Assembly (NCBI GenBank): GCA_945860285.1
Contig: CAMAQB010000005.1
Coordinates: 1 to 64,000, forward strand
Length of the DNA: 64,000 bases
Direction of reading: 5' to 3'
Source of the DNA: Akkermansia muciniphila
GTDB lineage: Bacteria > Verrucomicrobiota > Verrucomicrobiia > Verrucomicrobiales > Akkermansiaceae
Part shown: piece by piece, positions 18,097 to 27,643 of the stretch
Position numbering within the stretch: the first letter of the stretch is position 1
Layout: the number at the start of each line of letters is the position of its first letter
Program-made: the position numbers and the translations under genes
The notes under the pieces: model-generated
Seen by the model: the letters and a program-made list of their open reading frames with translations, nothing else
What the model was told of the DNA's origin: nothing
Databases searched by the model: none

Positions 18097-19521
18097 TCAG
18101 GCGATGATCTCATGCACCACCTTGCCGTGCACGTCGGTCAGGCGGAAATCCCGACCGGAATAATGATACGTTAGTTTCTCATGGTTCATGCCCAGCAAGT
18201 GCAGGATCGTCGCGTGGAGGTCGTGAACGTGCACCGGCTTGTCGACGGCGGCAAAACCGAACTCATCGGTGCTGCCGTGAACGTGCCCGCCTTTCACTCC
18301 GCCGCCGGCCATCCACATGGAGAAGCCGTAGTGATTGTGGTCGCGGCCCTTCATGACCCCGCTGTTCGAGCCCGCCTGTGGCAGTTCCACCACCGGAGTG
18401 CGGCCGAACTCCCCGCCCCAGACGACCAGGGTTTCGTCGAGAAGTCCGCGCATTTTCAAGTCGCCGAGCAGTGCGCCGATGCCTTGATCGCATTGACCGG
18501 CCAGACGACGGTGGTCCTCGATGTTGTCATGACTGTCCCACGGTTGTTCGTTGCCATGCCAGAGCTGGATGTAACGCACGCCGCGTTCCAACAACCGGCG
18601 GGCCATCAGGCACTGACGCGCGAAATTTCCCGGACCATACATATCGCGCACCGCCTGTGGTTCGCGCGAGGTGTCGAAGGCATCGGTGGCCTCGCTTTGC
18701 ATGCGGTAGGCCAGCTCGAAACTGCGGATGCGCGCCTCCAGTTGCGGGTCGTGCTGGTGGCTCCGCAGGTGCTCCTGATTGATGCGCTGCAAAAATTCCA
18801 ACTGCTTCGCCTGCCGCACGTCGCTCACGTTGGTGTTGTGGAGATTTTCGAGCATCTGGTCCACTTGTTGGATCGAGGAGTCGAGATAGGTGCCTTGAAA
18901 TCGTCCGGGCAGAAACGACGAGCGCCAGTTTTCCGAACGTTTGATCGGCATGCCACCCGGGCAGAGGGAAATGTACGACGGCAGGTTTTCATTCTCACTG
19001 CCGAGACCATAACAAATCCACGATCCCATCGATGGACGCACTTGCCGGCCTTCACCACAGTTCATCAGCATCAGCGAGGGTTCGTGATTCGGCACGTCGG
19101 CATGCATCGAACGGATCACGCACAAATCATCGGCATGTTTCGCGGTGTGCGGGAACAGCTCGCTGATTTCCAATCCCGACTGGCCGTGGCGCTGGAATGA
19201 GAACGGCGAACGCAAGGCCGCGCCGGTGGGACGCTCGGTTTTCAAGCCTTCCAGCGAAATAGGCTTGCCATGCTGCTCTTGCAGGGCCGGTTTGGGGTCG
19301 AAGGTGTCGACCTGCGATGGTCCGCCATTCATGAACAAATGCACGACCCGTTTGGCCTTGCCCGCAAAGTGCGGAATGGCGGAACCCTGCATTCCGACCG
19401 ACGAAGCACTCGCGCCCTCCAGCATGCTGCCGAGCGCCATGCCGCCGAAGCCCATGCCGCAGCGACGCAGGAAATCGCGTCGATCGACAATCAAATCCCT
19501 CGGCTGCCAGGCATGACTCAT
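18097..19521 (-). CDS. DUF1501 family protein, Tat-type signal
   Basis: A 474-residue protein of the DUF1501 (sulfatase/alkaline-phosphatase-like fold) family, which is greatly expanded in Planctomycetes and Verrucomicrobia. The N-terminus has RRDFLRRCGMGFGGMALGS, like a twin-arginine signal. Characteristic segments are HLFMNGGPSQVDTFDPKP, QLWHGNEQPWDSHDN, VVWGGEFGRTPV and RDHNHYGFSMWMAGGGVKGGHVHGSTDE. DUF1501 genes normally follow a DUF1549/DUF1553 partner; here none is adjacent. Biochemical role not established. Confidence 0.93.
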   Translation of the reverse strand: MSHAWQPRDLIVDRRDFLRRCGMGFGGMALGSMLEGASASSVGMQGSAIPHFAGKAKRVVHLFMNGGPSQVDTFDPKPALQEQHGKPISLEGLKTERPTGAALRSPFSFQRHGQSGLEISELFPHTAKHADDLCVIRSMHADVPNHEPSLMLMNCGEGRQVRPSMGSWICYGLGSENENLPSYISLCPGGMPIKRSENWRSSFLPGRFQGTYLDSSIQQVDQMLENLHNTNVSDVRQAKQLEFLQRINQEHLRSHQHDPQLEARIRSFELAYRMQSEATDAFDTSREPQAVRDMYGPGNFARQCLMARRLLERGVRYIQLWHGNEQPWDSHDNIEDHRRLAGQCDQGIGALLGDLKMRGLLDETLVVWGGEFGRTPVVELPQAGSNSGVMKGRDHNHYGFSMWMAGGGVKGGHVHGSTDEFGFAAVDKPVHVHDLHATILHLLGMNHEKLTYHYSGRDFRLTDVHGKVVHEIIA

Positions 19522-19629
19522 GTTGTTTCGCTGTGGAATACGCAGCCACAGGCCGCTACTCTGTCAACAATGCCGTCGCGATGAAATATTCTTGAGCGGG
19601 GGTCCGTGACGAAACTACGCTGCGTGAGA

Positions 19630-20181
19630 ATGAGTGACATCCCGCGCAATTGGCTGCCGAAATCCCCTCGCAACCGCTGGGCGCTCGCTCTGGCGGTCTG
19701 CAGCTTGCTGCTGCTGATCACCTGGAACCTGATGCCGAATTATGAGCACACCTATGCCACAGATCCGCCGGGTTTTGAAAAAAAGGGCATCAACGCCATG
19801 GTAATCTGGCCTTCGATCTTCGAATCAGTGATCCAAAACTTCCAAGGTGACCTGGCTTTTGATGACGTCCTGAGCCTGATCGCGACATTCTCACTTCTGC
19901 TGCTGGTGATGGTCAACATCCTCGTCGTTCCCTTTTGGGACGTTGCTGCGAAGTCAAATGTGTTACGCTTCATTCCTGCGTGCATCTGCTCGCTGGGCTT
20001 TGCCGCGCTGGTTTATTTTTTGATCGTGGAGTTCCCAAGCGTTTCGTCAGACTGGCACGAAAGGTATGAATTTTCCCCGTTATGTCTCATCGGTCTGAAT
20101 TTCCTGCTGATGGCGCTGTCGCTGCTGCTTTTCGGCCAGGAGCCTGCGGAAACGATCGAACCTCACGAATCCTTTCCATGA
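19630..20181 (+). CDS. hypothetical membrane protein, four helices
   Basis: About 183 residues with four predicted membrane helices (near residues 16-35, 84-107, 117-137 and 155-173) and a periplasmic loop between the first two. Start set at ATG 19630; an in-frame GTG at 19606 is possible. No family recognised. It is followed by the REP-like repeat block. Confidence 0.6.
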   Translation: MSDIPRNWLPKSPRNRWALALAVCSLLLLITWNLMPNYEHTYATDPPGFEKKGINAMVIWPSIFESVIQNFQGDLAFDDVLSLIATFSLLLLVMVNILVVPFWDVAAKSNVLRFIPACICSLGFAALVYFLIVEFPSVSSDWHERYEFSPLCLIGLNFLLMALSLLLFGQEPAETIEPHESFP

Positions 20182-20186
20182 AATTC

Positions 20187-20447
20187 AATTCCCCCCGGCC
20201 CTAACTGCGCCGACGGTGATAGCGAAGGGTGCCATGAGGCACCCTGGAAAACATGCCCCCCCATGTACCCGCGCCCTGAATGGGCGCACGATTGATTCTT
20301 TTGTGCGGCATGGTACCAGGGTGAATTCCTAACGGAATTTCACCCTTCGCTATCACCATTCACGCCGTTGGCGTGAGAAATACAATTCCCCCCGGCCCCG
20401 ACGGGGCCGACGTTGATAGCGAAGGGTGCCGATAGGCACCCTGGAAA
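20187..20447. repeat. REP-like repeat block, three related units
   Basis: Two direct units (about 20187-20250 and 20384-20447) share CCCCCCGGCCC, then GATAGCGAAGGGTGCC, a 4-base loop and GGCACCCTGGAAA. A third, inverted variant lies between them (about 20310-20355), where GGTGATAGCGAAGGGTG is on the minus strand. The GGGTGCC/GGCACCC arms form a hairpin. The units look like dispersed intergenic repeats. They lie between a membrane-protein gene and proS. Confidence 0.8.
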
Positions 20448-20529
20448 TTGCGCGAGGCACCCCGGAACATCCGCCACAAAAAAGCCGTGATTTTTGTGAT
20501 GGCTCATGATAGTTTGTCCGTCCCGAATC

Positions 20530-22059
20530 ATGTCAGAAGCCAAATCAGCCATCTCGCCCACGCGGAGTGAAAATTTTCCCGAATGGTACCAACAGGTCAT
20601 TCGCGGTGCCGACCTCGCCGAGAACTCGGAAACCCGCGGCTGCATGGTCATCAAACCCTGGGGCTATGGAATCTGGGAGCTGATCCAACAACAGCTCGAC
20701 CGCCGCTTCAAGGCCACCGGACATCAAAACGCGTATTTCCCGCTGCTGATCCCGCTCGCTTATCTGGAGAAGGAAGCGGAACACGCGGAAGGCTTCGCGA
20801 CCGAATGCGCGGTGGTGACGCATCATCGCCTCGAGTCGCAAAAAGACCCGGTCACGGGGAAAACCCGGCTCATTCCCGCAGGCAAACTCGATGAACCGTA
20901 TGTGATCCGTCCAACCTCCGAAACGATCATCGGCGCGGCTTTCGCACGCTGGGTCAATTCCTATCGCGACCTGCCCTTGTTGATCAACCAATGGGCCAAC
21001 GTGATGCGCTGGGAAATGCGTCCGCGCATGTTCCTGCGCACGGCGGAATTCCTCTGGCAGGAAGGCCACACCGCGCATGAAACCAGGGAGGAAGCGGAGG
21101 CGGAAACGAGGTTGATGCATCGCGAATACGAAGCGTTCCTGCGCGATCACCTCGCCATTCCGGTTGTGCCCGGCGAGAAGACCGAAAATGAACGCTTCCC
21201 CGGCGCCGAGATGACTCTCACGGTCGAAGCGATGGTGCAGGACAAAAAAGCCATCCAGGCGGGAACTTCACATTACCTCGGACAGAATTTTTCAAAAGCA
21301 CAGGACATCAAGTTCACCGGTCGCGACGGCTCGATCCAACACGTCCACACCACCTCGTGGGGCGTGTCGACGCGCATGATCGGCACGTTGATCATGGCGC
21401 ATTCCGATGACGACGGTCTGGTCCTGCCGCCGCGTGTGGCGACGCAACAAATCGTCATCATTCCGGTGACTCCCAAGGAGGACAGCAAAGCAGCGGTCAT
21501 CGATGCCTGCCAGGCATTGGCCGAGACTCTTCGCAACCAGTTGTATCAAGGCGACCCGCTGCGGGTGATCGTCGACAGCCGCGATCTCGGCGGCGGTGTC
21601 AAGAAATGGGAATGGGTGAAAAAAGGCGTGCCGATCCGCATCGAAATCGGACCGCGCGATCTGGAGTCGCGCAAGGTCGCCATCTCCCGCCGCGATCAGC
21701 CGAGCGGGGAAAAAACCTTCGCCGACAAGGAGGACTTCCTGCGCGAGGCAGGGGAAATTCTCTCGTCGATCCATCAAAACCTGCTCGATCGAGCGACCGC
21801 ACTGCGCGATGCGAACATCCGCTACTGTGACAACATCGATGACTTTCACGCCCATTGGGCTGCGGAGAATCCCGGCTGGTTGTTGACACCGTGGCAAGGC
21901 AGCGCTACTGAGGAAGATGGACTGGCGAAACAGCACAAAATCACCATCCGCTGTCTGCCGCTCGCCGATGTGCCGATGCCTCAGGCCCCCGCAGCGGCGA
22001 AGTGCATTCTCACGCAGGCCGGCACCTCATGTTTTGCCATCTGGGGGAGGAGTTACTGA
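20530..22059 (+). CDS. proS: prolyl-tRNA synthetase, archaeal/eukaryotic-type
   Basis: A 509-residue class II aminoacyl-tRNA synthetase that charges tRNA-Pro. Typical segments are NFPEWYQQVIRGADLAENSETRG, GCMVIKPWGYGIWELIQ, the class II motif 2 area (WANVMRWEMRPRMFLRTAEFLWQEGHTAHE), QAGTSHYLGQNFSKA and the motif 3 arginine at TTSWGVSTRMIGTLIMAHSDDDGL. The C-terminal zinc-binding-like extension ends near LTQAGTSCFAIWGRSY. This short form, lacking the editing domain inserted in E. coli-type ProRS, is the ProS type 3 group. Start at ATG 20530. Confidence 0.96.
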   Translation: MSEAKSAISPTRSENFPEWYQQVIRGADLAENSETRGCMVIKPWGYGIWELIQQQLDRRFKATGHQNAYFPLLIPLAYLEKEAEHAEGFATECAVVTHHRLESQKDPVTGKTRLIPAGKLDEPYVIRPTSETIIGAAFARWVNSYRDLPLLINQWANVMRWEMRPRMFLRTAEFLWQEGHTAHETREEAEAETRLMHREYEAFLRDHLAIPVVPGEKTENERFPGAEMTLTVEAMVQDKKAIQAGTSHYLGQNFSKAQDIKFTGRDGSIQHVHTTSWGVSTRMIGTLIMAHSDDDGLVLPPRVATQQIVIIPVTPKEDSKAAVIDACQALAETLRNQLYQGDPLRVIVDSRDLGGGVKKWEWVKKGVPIRIEIGPRDLESRKVAISRRDQPSGEKTFADKEDFLREAGEILSSIHQNLLDRATALRDANIRYCDNIDDFHAHWAAENPGWLLTPWQGSATEEDGLAKQHKITIRCLPLADVPMPQAPAAAKCILTQAGTSCFAIWGRSY

Positions 22060-22065
22060 CACTCT

Positions 22066-22359
22066 ATGAGCCGCACCCGCCAACTGATCAACGCATTTCT
22101 GATCATTGCAGCGGTGATGCTCGGCATCGTCGGCCTATGGACCGGTCGGTTTCTGCCGGAACCGCTCGGATCGATCTGCGCGCGGATTTTCCACATTCTC
22201 ACCACGCCGATCATTATGGAAATCAGCTTCGGAATTCTCGGCATCTTGATCGTACTTGCGTTGGCGCACCACCATGAAAAAAACGCCGACGAATGGGTGG
22301 AAATGGATGTGCCGGATGAATCCGTAGCCCCCGAATCGGGTGGCGAGTCCGAGCCGTGA
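22066..22359 (+). CDS. small membrane protein
   Basis: A 97-residue protein with two membrane helices (about 9-27 and 44-66) and an acidic cytoplasmic tail (HHHEKNADEWVEMDVPDES). It starts 6 bp after the proS stop, so it is probably co-transcribed. No family recognised. Confidence 0.65.
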   Translation: MSRTRQLINAFLIIAAVMLGIVGLWTGRFLPEPLGSICARIFHILTTPIIMEISFGILGILIVLALAHHHEKNADEWVEMDVPDESVAPESGGESEP

Positions 22360-22360
22360 T

Positions 22361-22410
22361 CGATGCGCCTGCAATGACGGATCGATCGGCGAAGATCTTT
22401 TTGCGCATCG
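22361..22410. other. inverted repeat downstream of the proS unit
   Basis: Perfect 8-bp arms CGATGCGC (22361-22368) and GCGCATCG (22403-22410) with a 34-bp loop, followed by a run of six A then CTTCTCTTT. It could be a weak terminator or an operator before ilvE. The long loop makes a simple terminator doubtful. Confidence 0.35.
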
Positions 22411-22431
22411 AAAAAACTTCTCTTTAGGGGC

Positions 22432-22459
22432 TTGTCATGGGCGGCAGGAAGGCTAACTT
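22432..22459 (+). promoter_or_regulatory. candidate sigma-70-type promoter for ilvE-mcsA-mcsB-clpC
   Basis: TTGTCA at 22432-22437, a 16-bp spacer, and TAACTT at 22454-22459, ending 9 bp before the ilvE ATG. The spacing and boxes fit a housekeeping promoter but would give a very short leader, so the assignment is tentative. Confidence 0.35.
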
Positions 22460-22468
22460 TGGTCGCGC

Positions 22469-23338
22469 ATGAAAATCTGGTTGGATGAAAAATTGGTGGA
22501 GGAACAGGATGCGAAGATTTCGGTCTTCGACCATGGCTTGCTCTATGGCGATGGTGTTTTCGAGGGCATTCGTTTCTACAACGGCCGGGTCTTCCGCCTT
22601 GAAGAGCACATCAAACGGCTTTTCGATTCGGCCAAAGCGATCATCATCACCATGCCGTGGACGCAGGAGCAGGTGGTTCAGTTCACCGTGGACACCATCG
22701 CGGCCAACGGACTGCGCGACGGTTATGTGCGCCTGGTGGTCACCCGCGGCACCGGCGGTCTCGGACTGAACCCGTATCTTTGCGAGCGTCCGAGCATGTT
22801 CATCATCGCCTCGACGATCAGCCTCTATCCGGAGGAATATTACACCAAGGGATTGCCGATCATCACCTGCGCGACGCGTCGTCCGGCGCCGTCCGCGCTG
22901 ATGCCGCAGGTGAAGTCGCTGAACTACCTGAACAACATCATGGCCAAGGTCGAAGCCATCCAAGCCGGGGTGATGGAGGCATTGATGTTGAATGAACAGG
23001 GCTTCGTAGCCGAATGCACCGGCGACAATATCTTCATCATCCGCGATGGCAAACTGCTCACGCCGCCCGTCGCCGATGGCGCGCTCGACGGCGTGACCCG
23101 GCGGGTGATTCTCGAACTCGCCGACCAGCTGGGCATTCCCTGGGCCGAGCAGACGCTGGCGCGTTACGACATCTACATCGCCGATGAATGTTTTCTCACC
23201 GGTACCGCGGCTGAGGTGATTCCGGTCATTTCGCTCGACCGACGGCCCATCGCCGATGGTTTGCCGGGCCCGTTGACCGGCAAATTCATCCGCGCCTTCC
23301 GCGAACTGGCGAACTCGACCGGCACTCCGATTGTCTAA
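22469..23338 (+). CDS. ilvE: branched-chain amino acid aminotransferase (class IV PLP)
   Basis: A 289-residue fold-type IV PLP enzyme for the last step of Leu, Ile and Val synthesis. Family marks: FDHGLLYGDGVFEGIRFYNGRVFRLEEH at the N-terminus, VKSLNYLNNIMAKVEA containing the catalytic Lys, and EALMLNEQGFVAECTGDNIFII then FLTGTAAEVIPV for phosphate binding. A D-amino-acid aminotransferase cannot be excluded by eye, but the sequence pattern is that of ilvE in Verrucomicrobia and Bacilli. It is 11 bp upstream of mcsA, so the four genes likely form one operon. Confidence 0.9.
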   Translation: MKIWLDEKLVEEQDAKISVFDHGLLYGDGVFEGIRFYNGRVFRLEEHIKRLFDSAKAIIITMPWTQEQVVQFTVDTIAANGLRDGYVRLVVTRGTGGLGLNPYLCERPSMFIIASTISLYPEEYYTKGLPIITCATRRPAPSALMPQVKSLNYLNNIMAKVEAIQAGVMEALMLNEQGFVAECTGDNIFIIRDGKLLTPPVADGALDGVTRRVILELADQLGIPWAEQTLARYDIYIADECFLTGTAAEVIPVISLDRRPIADGLPGPLTGKFIRAFRELANSTGTPIV

Positions 23339-23349
23339 CAATTTTTCCG

Positions 23350-23871
23350 ATGAAATGCAATTTTTGTAATCAAAAAGCCACGGTGTTCCTCACCCAGCTT
23401 GCTGACGGGCAGATGAAAAAAGTCTGCCTTTGCGAGAATTGCGCCAAGGAAAAAGGTGTCACCGATCCCACCGGATTCTCGCTGGCGGACATGCTGATCA
23501 GCGGCGTTTCCACCAGCGCGCTCGTGCCTTCCACGACCTATTCCCCCGGTCGCTCGGGCGGCAAGAAATGCCCCAATTGCGGATTTTCGCTCGACGACCT
23601 CAACCGCATCCGTCGCTTTGGCTGCAGCGAGTGTTTCCAGGCTTTCCAATCGGAAGTCGAACTGATCCTGCGCGGCATGCACCAGGGCGGCAACCACGTC
23701 GGCAAGGTGCCAAGAGGATTTGAGGAAATCCATGCGCGCGACCAGAAGATGGAGGAACTGCGCGGCTTGCTCGATGAAGCCATCACCACGGAGAACTACG
23801 AGGAGGCTGCCTCCTTGCGCGATCAGATCCGCCAGCTTGAACTGTCCATTCCCGCCCCCACCGTGCCATGA
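23350..23871 (+). CDS. mcsA: McsA, activator of the protein arginine kinase
   Basis: A 173-residue protein with four CxxC zinc-binding pairs (CNFC near 3-6, CENC near 27-30, CPNC near 76-79, CSEC near 95-98) and a C-terminal UVR motif (EELRGLLDEAITTENYEEAASLRDQI). In Firmicutes McsA binds McsB and activates protein arginine phosphorylation, which marks proteins for ClpCP. Its stop overlaps the mcsB start by 4 bp. Confidence 0.92.
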   Translation: MKCNFCNQKATVFLTQLADGQMKKVCLCENCAKEKGVTDPTGFSLADMLISGVSTSALVPSTTYSPGRSGGKKCPNCGFSLDDLNRIRRFGCSECFQAFQSEVELILRGMHQGGNHVGKVPRGFEEIHARDQKMEELRGLLDEAITTENYEEAASLRDQIRQLELSIPAPTVP

Positions 23872-24995
23872 TGCGATTTTCCACATTGATCAAACACCCC
23901 GCCGACTGGATGGTCGGCGGCGATGTGGATACGGCGGTGGTGCTGACCTCGCGGATCCGCCTCGCCCGCAACGTCCGCCTGTTGCCGTTTCCCGGCTGGG
24001 CGACGAAGGACCAACGGCGGCAGACGATGGCGTTGATCCAGCCGGTGGTGCAGATGATGCGGCCGATGAAAGACGCCTTTTGTCAAACTCTCAGCGGACT
24101 GACTTCCGTGCAAAAACAAGTCCTGGTCGAGCGCCATTTGATCAGTCGCGAGCACGCCGCCCGCAACGAGGGCAGCGCGGCGGTGATCGAACGCCGGCAG
24201 TCGCTGAGCATCATGATCAACGAGGAGGATCACCTGCGCATGCAGTCGATCCGCCCCGGACTGAACCTGCGGGTGGCGTTCGACGCTCTCAACGATCTCG
24301 ATGACGAATTGCAGGAGTCGCTCACTTTCGCCTTCGACCGCAAGCTGGGTTATCTAACAACCTGCCCGACCAACCTCGGCACCGGCCTGCGGGCCTCGGC
24401 GATGCTGCACCTACCGGCCCTGGTGCTGAGCGAGCAGATCAACCAGGTGCTCAATGCCATCGGTCGCATGGGTCTTGCGGTCCGCGGCCTCTACGGCGAG
24501 GGCACGGAGTCGCTGGGCAATCTTTATCAAATTTCTAACCAATCCACGCTCGGTGAGAGCGAACGTCAGATCATCGAGCGCCTCGAACGCGTCATCGACA
24601 AAGTCGCTGGTCACGAAACCAACGCCCGCCTGAAGTTACTGGAGGACGACCGCATGATGCTGCACGACAAGATCGGCCGCTCCTACGGAATCCTCCGCCA
24701 TGCCTGGTTGATCGATTCCAAAGAGGCCCTGAATCACCTCTCACTGATCCGCCTCGGCGCCAACCTCGGATTTTTCCCGCACGAAACCGTGCGCCTCTGC
24801 GACAACCTGTTGATGGAAATCCAGCCCGCCCACCTGCAGTTGCACAGCGGCAAGAAACTTTCTCCGGAACAGCGCGATGAAAGCCGCGGACAAATTATCC
24901 GCACCCAGTTGCAAAGTATTCCCACGCCTGCTATGGTCTTCTCACAAACAAAAAAAGATTCATTTCCCGAGCCACCCCTAGATATTGACCTATGA
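23868..24995 (+). CDS. mcsB: McsB, protein-arginine kinase
   Basis: A 375-residue phosphagen-kinase-fold enzyme that phosphorylates arginine side chains on proteins to tag them for ClpC. Visible signatures: VVLTSRIRLARNVRLLPFPGW at the N-domain, the ATP-binding arginines, and the family motif YLTTCPTNLGTGLRASAMLHLPAL with its catalytic Cys; also LYGEGTESLGNLYQISNQ (a segment unique to McsB). ATGA overlap joins it to clpC (24992). No CtsR repressor gene is adjacent, unlike the Firmicutes operon. Confidence 0.95.
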   Translation: MMRFSTLIKHPADWMVGGDVDTAVVLTSRIRLARNVRLLPFPGWATKDQRRQTMALIQPVVQMMRPMKDAFCQTLSGLTSVQKQVLVERHLISREHAARNEGSAAVIERRQSLSIMINEEDHLRMQSIRPGLNLRVAFDALNDLDDELQESLTFAFDRKLGYLTTCPTNLGTGLRASAMLHLPALVLSEQINQVLNAIGRMGLAVRGLYGEGTESLGNLYQISNQSTLGESERQIIERLERVIDKVAGHETNARLKLLEDDRMMLHDKIGRSYGILRHAWLIDSKEALNHLSLIRLGANLGFFPHETVRLCDNLLMEIQPAHLQLHSGKKLSPEQRDESRGQIIRTQLQSIPTPAMVFSQTKKDSFPEPPLDIDL

Positions 24996-27553
24996 ACAAC
25001 TTCACACCAAGAGCACAGCAGGTTCTCGCACTGGCACGCAAGGAAGCGGATCGCTTCAGCCACAATTATGTCGGCACCGAGCACATCCTGCTCGGGCTGA
25101 TCAAACTGGGTCAGGGAGTTGCGGTCAATGTGCTCGAACGCATGGGCCTGGACCTCGACAGCGTGCGCATGAAGGTCGAGAAAAAAGTGGGCACGGGCAC
25201 GGCCGGTCAGACCGGCGGCAACATCCCCTACACACCCCGCGTGAAAAAAGTCCTCTCGCTGGCCGACAAGGAAGCGAAGGCGCTCAACCATTCCTATGTC
25301 GGCACCGAACACATCCTGCTCGGCCTGCTGCGCGAAGGCGATGGCGTGGCAGCGGATGTTTTGTTGGAATTCAATGTCGACATCCAACGCACCCGCAACG
25401 AGATTCTCGCTGAGATCGATCCGAACTTCACGCCATCGGACGATGCCGATGACGATCAGGAAGCGGATGAACCGGAGGACGACAATCCTTTCGGGGAATC
25501 GGAAAAGCAGTCGTCTTCTTCGGCCGAGGTCCAAGAGGGCAAGACCAAAACCCCGGCCTTGAAAGCCTTCGGTCGCGATCTAACAAAAAGCGCCCGCGAA
25601 GGCGAGCTGGATCCGGTCATCGGCCGCGAGAGCGAGATCGAGCGCGTGATTCAAATCCTCTGCCGCCGCACCAAGAACAATCCGGTGCTGATCGGCGAGG
25701 CCGGTGTGGGCAAAACCGCGATCGTCGAAGGACTGGCCCAGGAAATCGCCTCGGGCAATGTGCCGGAAATCCTCCGCGACAAACGCGTGGTCACCCTCGA
25801 CCTCGCATTGATGGTCGCGGGAACCAAGTACCGCGGCCAGTTCGAGGAACGCATCAAGGCGGTGATGGACGAAATCCGCAAGGTGAAGAATGTGATTTTG
25901 TTCATCGATGAGCTGCACACCATCGTCGGTGCCGGTTCGGCCGAGGGCGCGATGGATGCGTCGAACATCATCAAACCGGCGTTGAGCCGCTCGGAGATGC
26001 AGTGCATCGGCGCCACCACGCTGAACGAGTACCGCAAGTACATTGAAAAGGACGCCGCCCTCGAGCGCCGGTTCCAACAAGTCAAGGTGGAGGAGCCATC
26101 GCAGGATGACGCGGTCAAGATTCTCAACGGCCTGCGCGCGAAGTACGAGGCCCATCACAAGGCGCATTTCACACCGGAGGCGATTGTCGCTTCTGTGAAG
26201 CTCACTTCGCGTTATCTAACGGGACGTTACCTGCCTGACAAAGCCATCGATGTTCTCGACGAGGCCGGCTCGCGCGCCCGCATCACCCAGATGACCCGTC
26301 CGCCTGCAATCAAACAACTGGAGGCCGACATCGAGGTCACCAACAAGGACAAGCTGGCGGCGATCGCCGAACAGGATTTTGAAAAGGCCGCCGCGATGCG
26401 CGATGCCGAGAAGCAGGCCAAGAAAAAACTGGAGGACACCCTGAAAGCCTGGCGCGCTCATTCCGAGGAATCGATCATCACGGTCGACGAAGAGGACATC
26501 ATGGCGGTCGTTTCGAAATGGACCGGCGTGCCGCTCCGTCGCATGGAGCAAAAGGAATCGGAGAAGTTGCTCAAGATGGAGGAGGAACTCGAGACCCGTG
26601 TGATCGGTCAGAACGAAGCGGTGAAATCGATCTCCAAAGCCCTGCGCCGCTCGCGCGCGGACCTGAAGGACCCGCGTCGTCCGATCGGCTCGTTTTTGTT
26701 CCTCGGTCCGACTGGTGTCGGCAAAACCTACCTGGCGCGCAACCTCGCCGAATTCATGTTTGGAGATCCGGACTCGTTGATCCAGATCGACATGTCGGAA
26801 TACATGGAGAAGTTCACATCGAGCCGTCTCATCGGTTCGCCGCCGGGTTATGTCGGTTATGAGGAGGGCGGGCAACTGTCCGAAGCCGTGCGCCGTCGGC
26901 CCTACTGCGTGATTCTTTTCGACGAAGTGGAAAAAGCCCACCCCGACGTGATGAACCTGCTGTTGCAGATTCTTGAGGAAGGCATGGTCACCGACTCGAT
27001 GGGCCGCAAGATCGACTTCCGCAACACCATCATCATTCTGACATCCAACGTCGGTGCCTCGACGATCAAACGCCAGAGCACGCTTGGTTTCAATGCGATG
27101 AATGCCGACGAGGGCGACTTCGAAACGATGAAGGAAAAAATCATCGAGGAGTCGAAAAAAGCCTTCAAGCCGGAGTTTCTCAACCGCCTCGACGAGCTGG
27201 TGGTTTTCCACATGCTTGAGAAAGCCGATCTTTCGCGGATCATCGATCTCGAAATTTCCAAACTGGCGAAGCGCCTGAAAGACAAGTCGATCGTCATCCA
27301 ACTCAGTGAAACCTCGCGCGACCTGTTGATCGAAAAAGGCTACGACCCGAGTTACGGGGCGCGGCCGATGCGACGTGCCGTGGAGAGATATCTGGAAGAC
27401 CCGCTCGCCGAAGCGCTGTTGCGTGGAGACATCAAGCAGGGCGACACCGTGGAAGTCATCCGCCGCGACAACAGCGACGAATTGCTCTTCCAGGCCGTCA
27501 ACCCACCCACCCCAGCGCTTTTGATCAAGGAGGAAACGCAGCCGGAAAATTGA
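24992..27553 (+). CDS. clpC: ClpC, AAA+ unfoldase
   Basis: An 853-residue Hsp100 protein. Two Clp_N repeats (about 1-145), an acidic linker rich in Asp/Glu (about 150-180), NBD1 with [13 protein letters not shown] and [14 protein letters not shown], a UVR-containing middle domain ([21 protein letters not shown], about 450-480), NBD2 with [17 protein letters not shown] and [13 protein letters not shown]. The STLGFN loop (near 695) is the ClpP-docking loop, absent in ClpB. With McsA/McsB and the ClpP encoded at 52451 it should degrade arginine-phosphorylated proteins. Confidence 0.96.
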   Translation: MNNFTPRAQQVLALARKEADRFSHNYVGTEHILLGLIKLGQGVAVNVLERMGLDLDSVRMKVEKKVGTGTAGQTGGNIPYTPRVKKVLSLADKEAKALNHSYVGTEHILLGLLREGDGVAADVLLEFNVDIQRTRNEILAEIDPNFTPSDDADDDQEADEPEDDNPFGESEKQSSSSAEVQEGKTKTPALKAFGRDLTKSAREGELDPVIGRESEIERVIQILCRRTKNNPVLIGEAGVGKTAIVEGLAQEIASGNVPEILRDKRVVTLDLALMVAGTKYRGQFEERIKAVMDEIRKVKNVILFIDELHTIVGAGSAEGAMDASNIIKPALSRSEMQCIGATTLNEYRKYIEKDAALERRFQQVKVEEPSQDDAVKILNGLRAKYEAHHKAHFTPEAIVASVKLTSRYLTGRYLPDKAIDVLDEAGSRARITQMTRPPAIKQLEADIEVTNKDKLAAIAEQDFEKAAAMRDAEKQAKKKLEDTLKAWRAHSEESIITVDEEDIMAVVSKWTGVPLRRMEQKESEKLLKMEEELETRVIGQNEAVKSISKALRRSRADLKDPRRPIGSFLFLGPTGVGKTYLARNLAEFMFGDPDSLIQIDMSEYMEKFTSSRLIGSPPGYVGYEEGGQLSEAVRRRPYCVILFDEVEKAHPDVMNLLLQILEEGMVTDSMGRKIDFRNTIIILTSNVGASTIKRQSTLGFNAMNADEGDFETMKEKIIEESKKAFKPEFLNRLDELVVFHMLEKADLSRIIDLEISKLAKRLKDKSIVIQLSETSRDLLIEKGYDPSYGARPMRRAVERYLEDPLAEALLRGDIKQGDTVEVIRRDNSDELLFQAVNPPTPALLIKEETQPEN

Positions 27554-27643
27554 TTCTCCTGGATGAGCTGTGGTTATCCTGTGCAGGAAATTTCCACCGT
27601 TCTCATCCACCCCCTCCCCTCTCCGCTGGTATTCTTTTTCATC

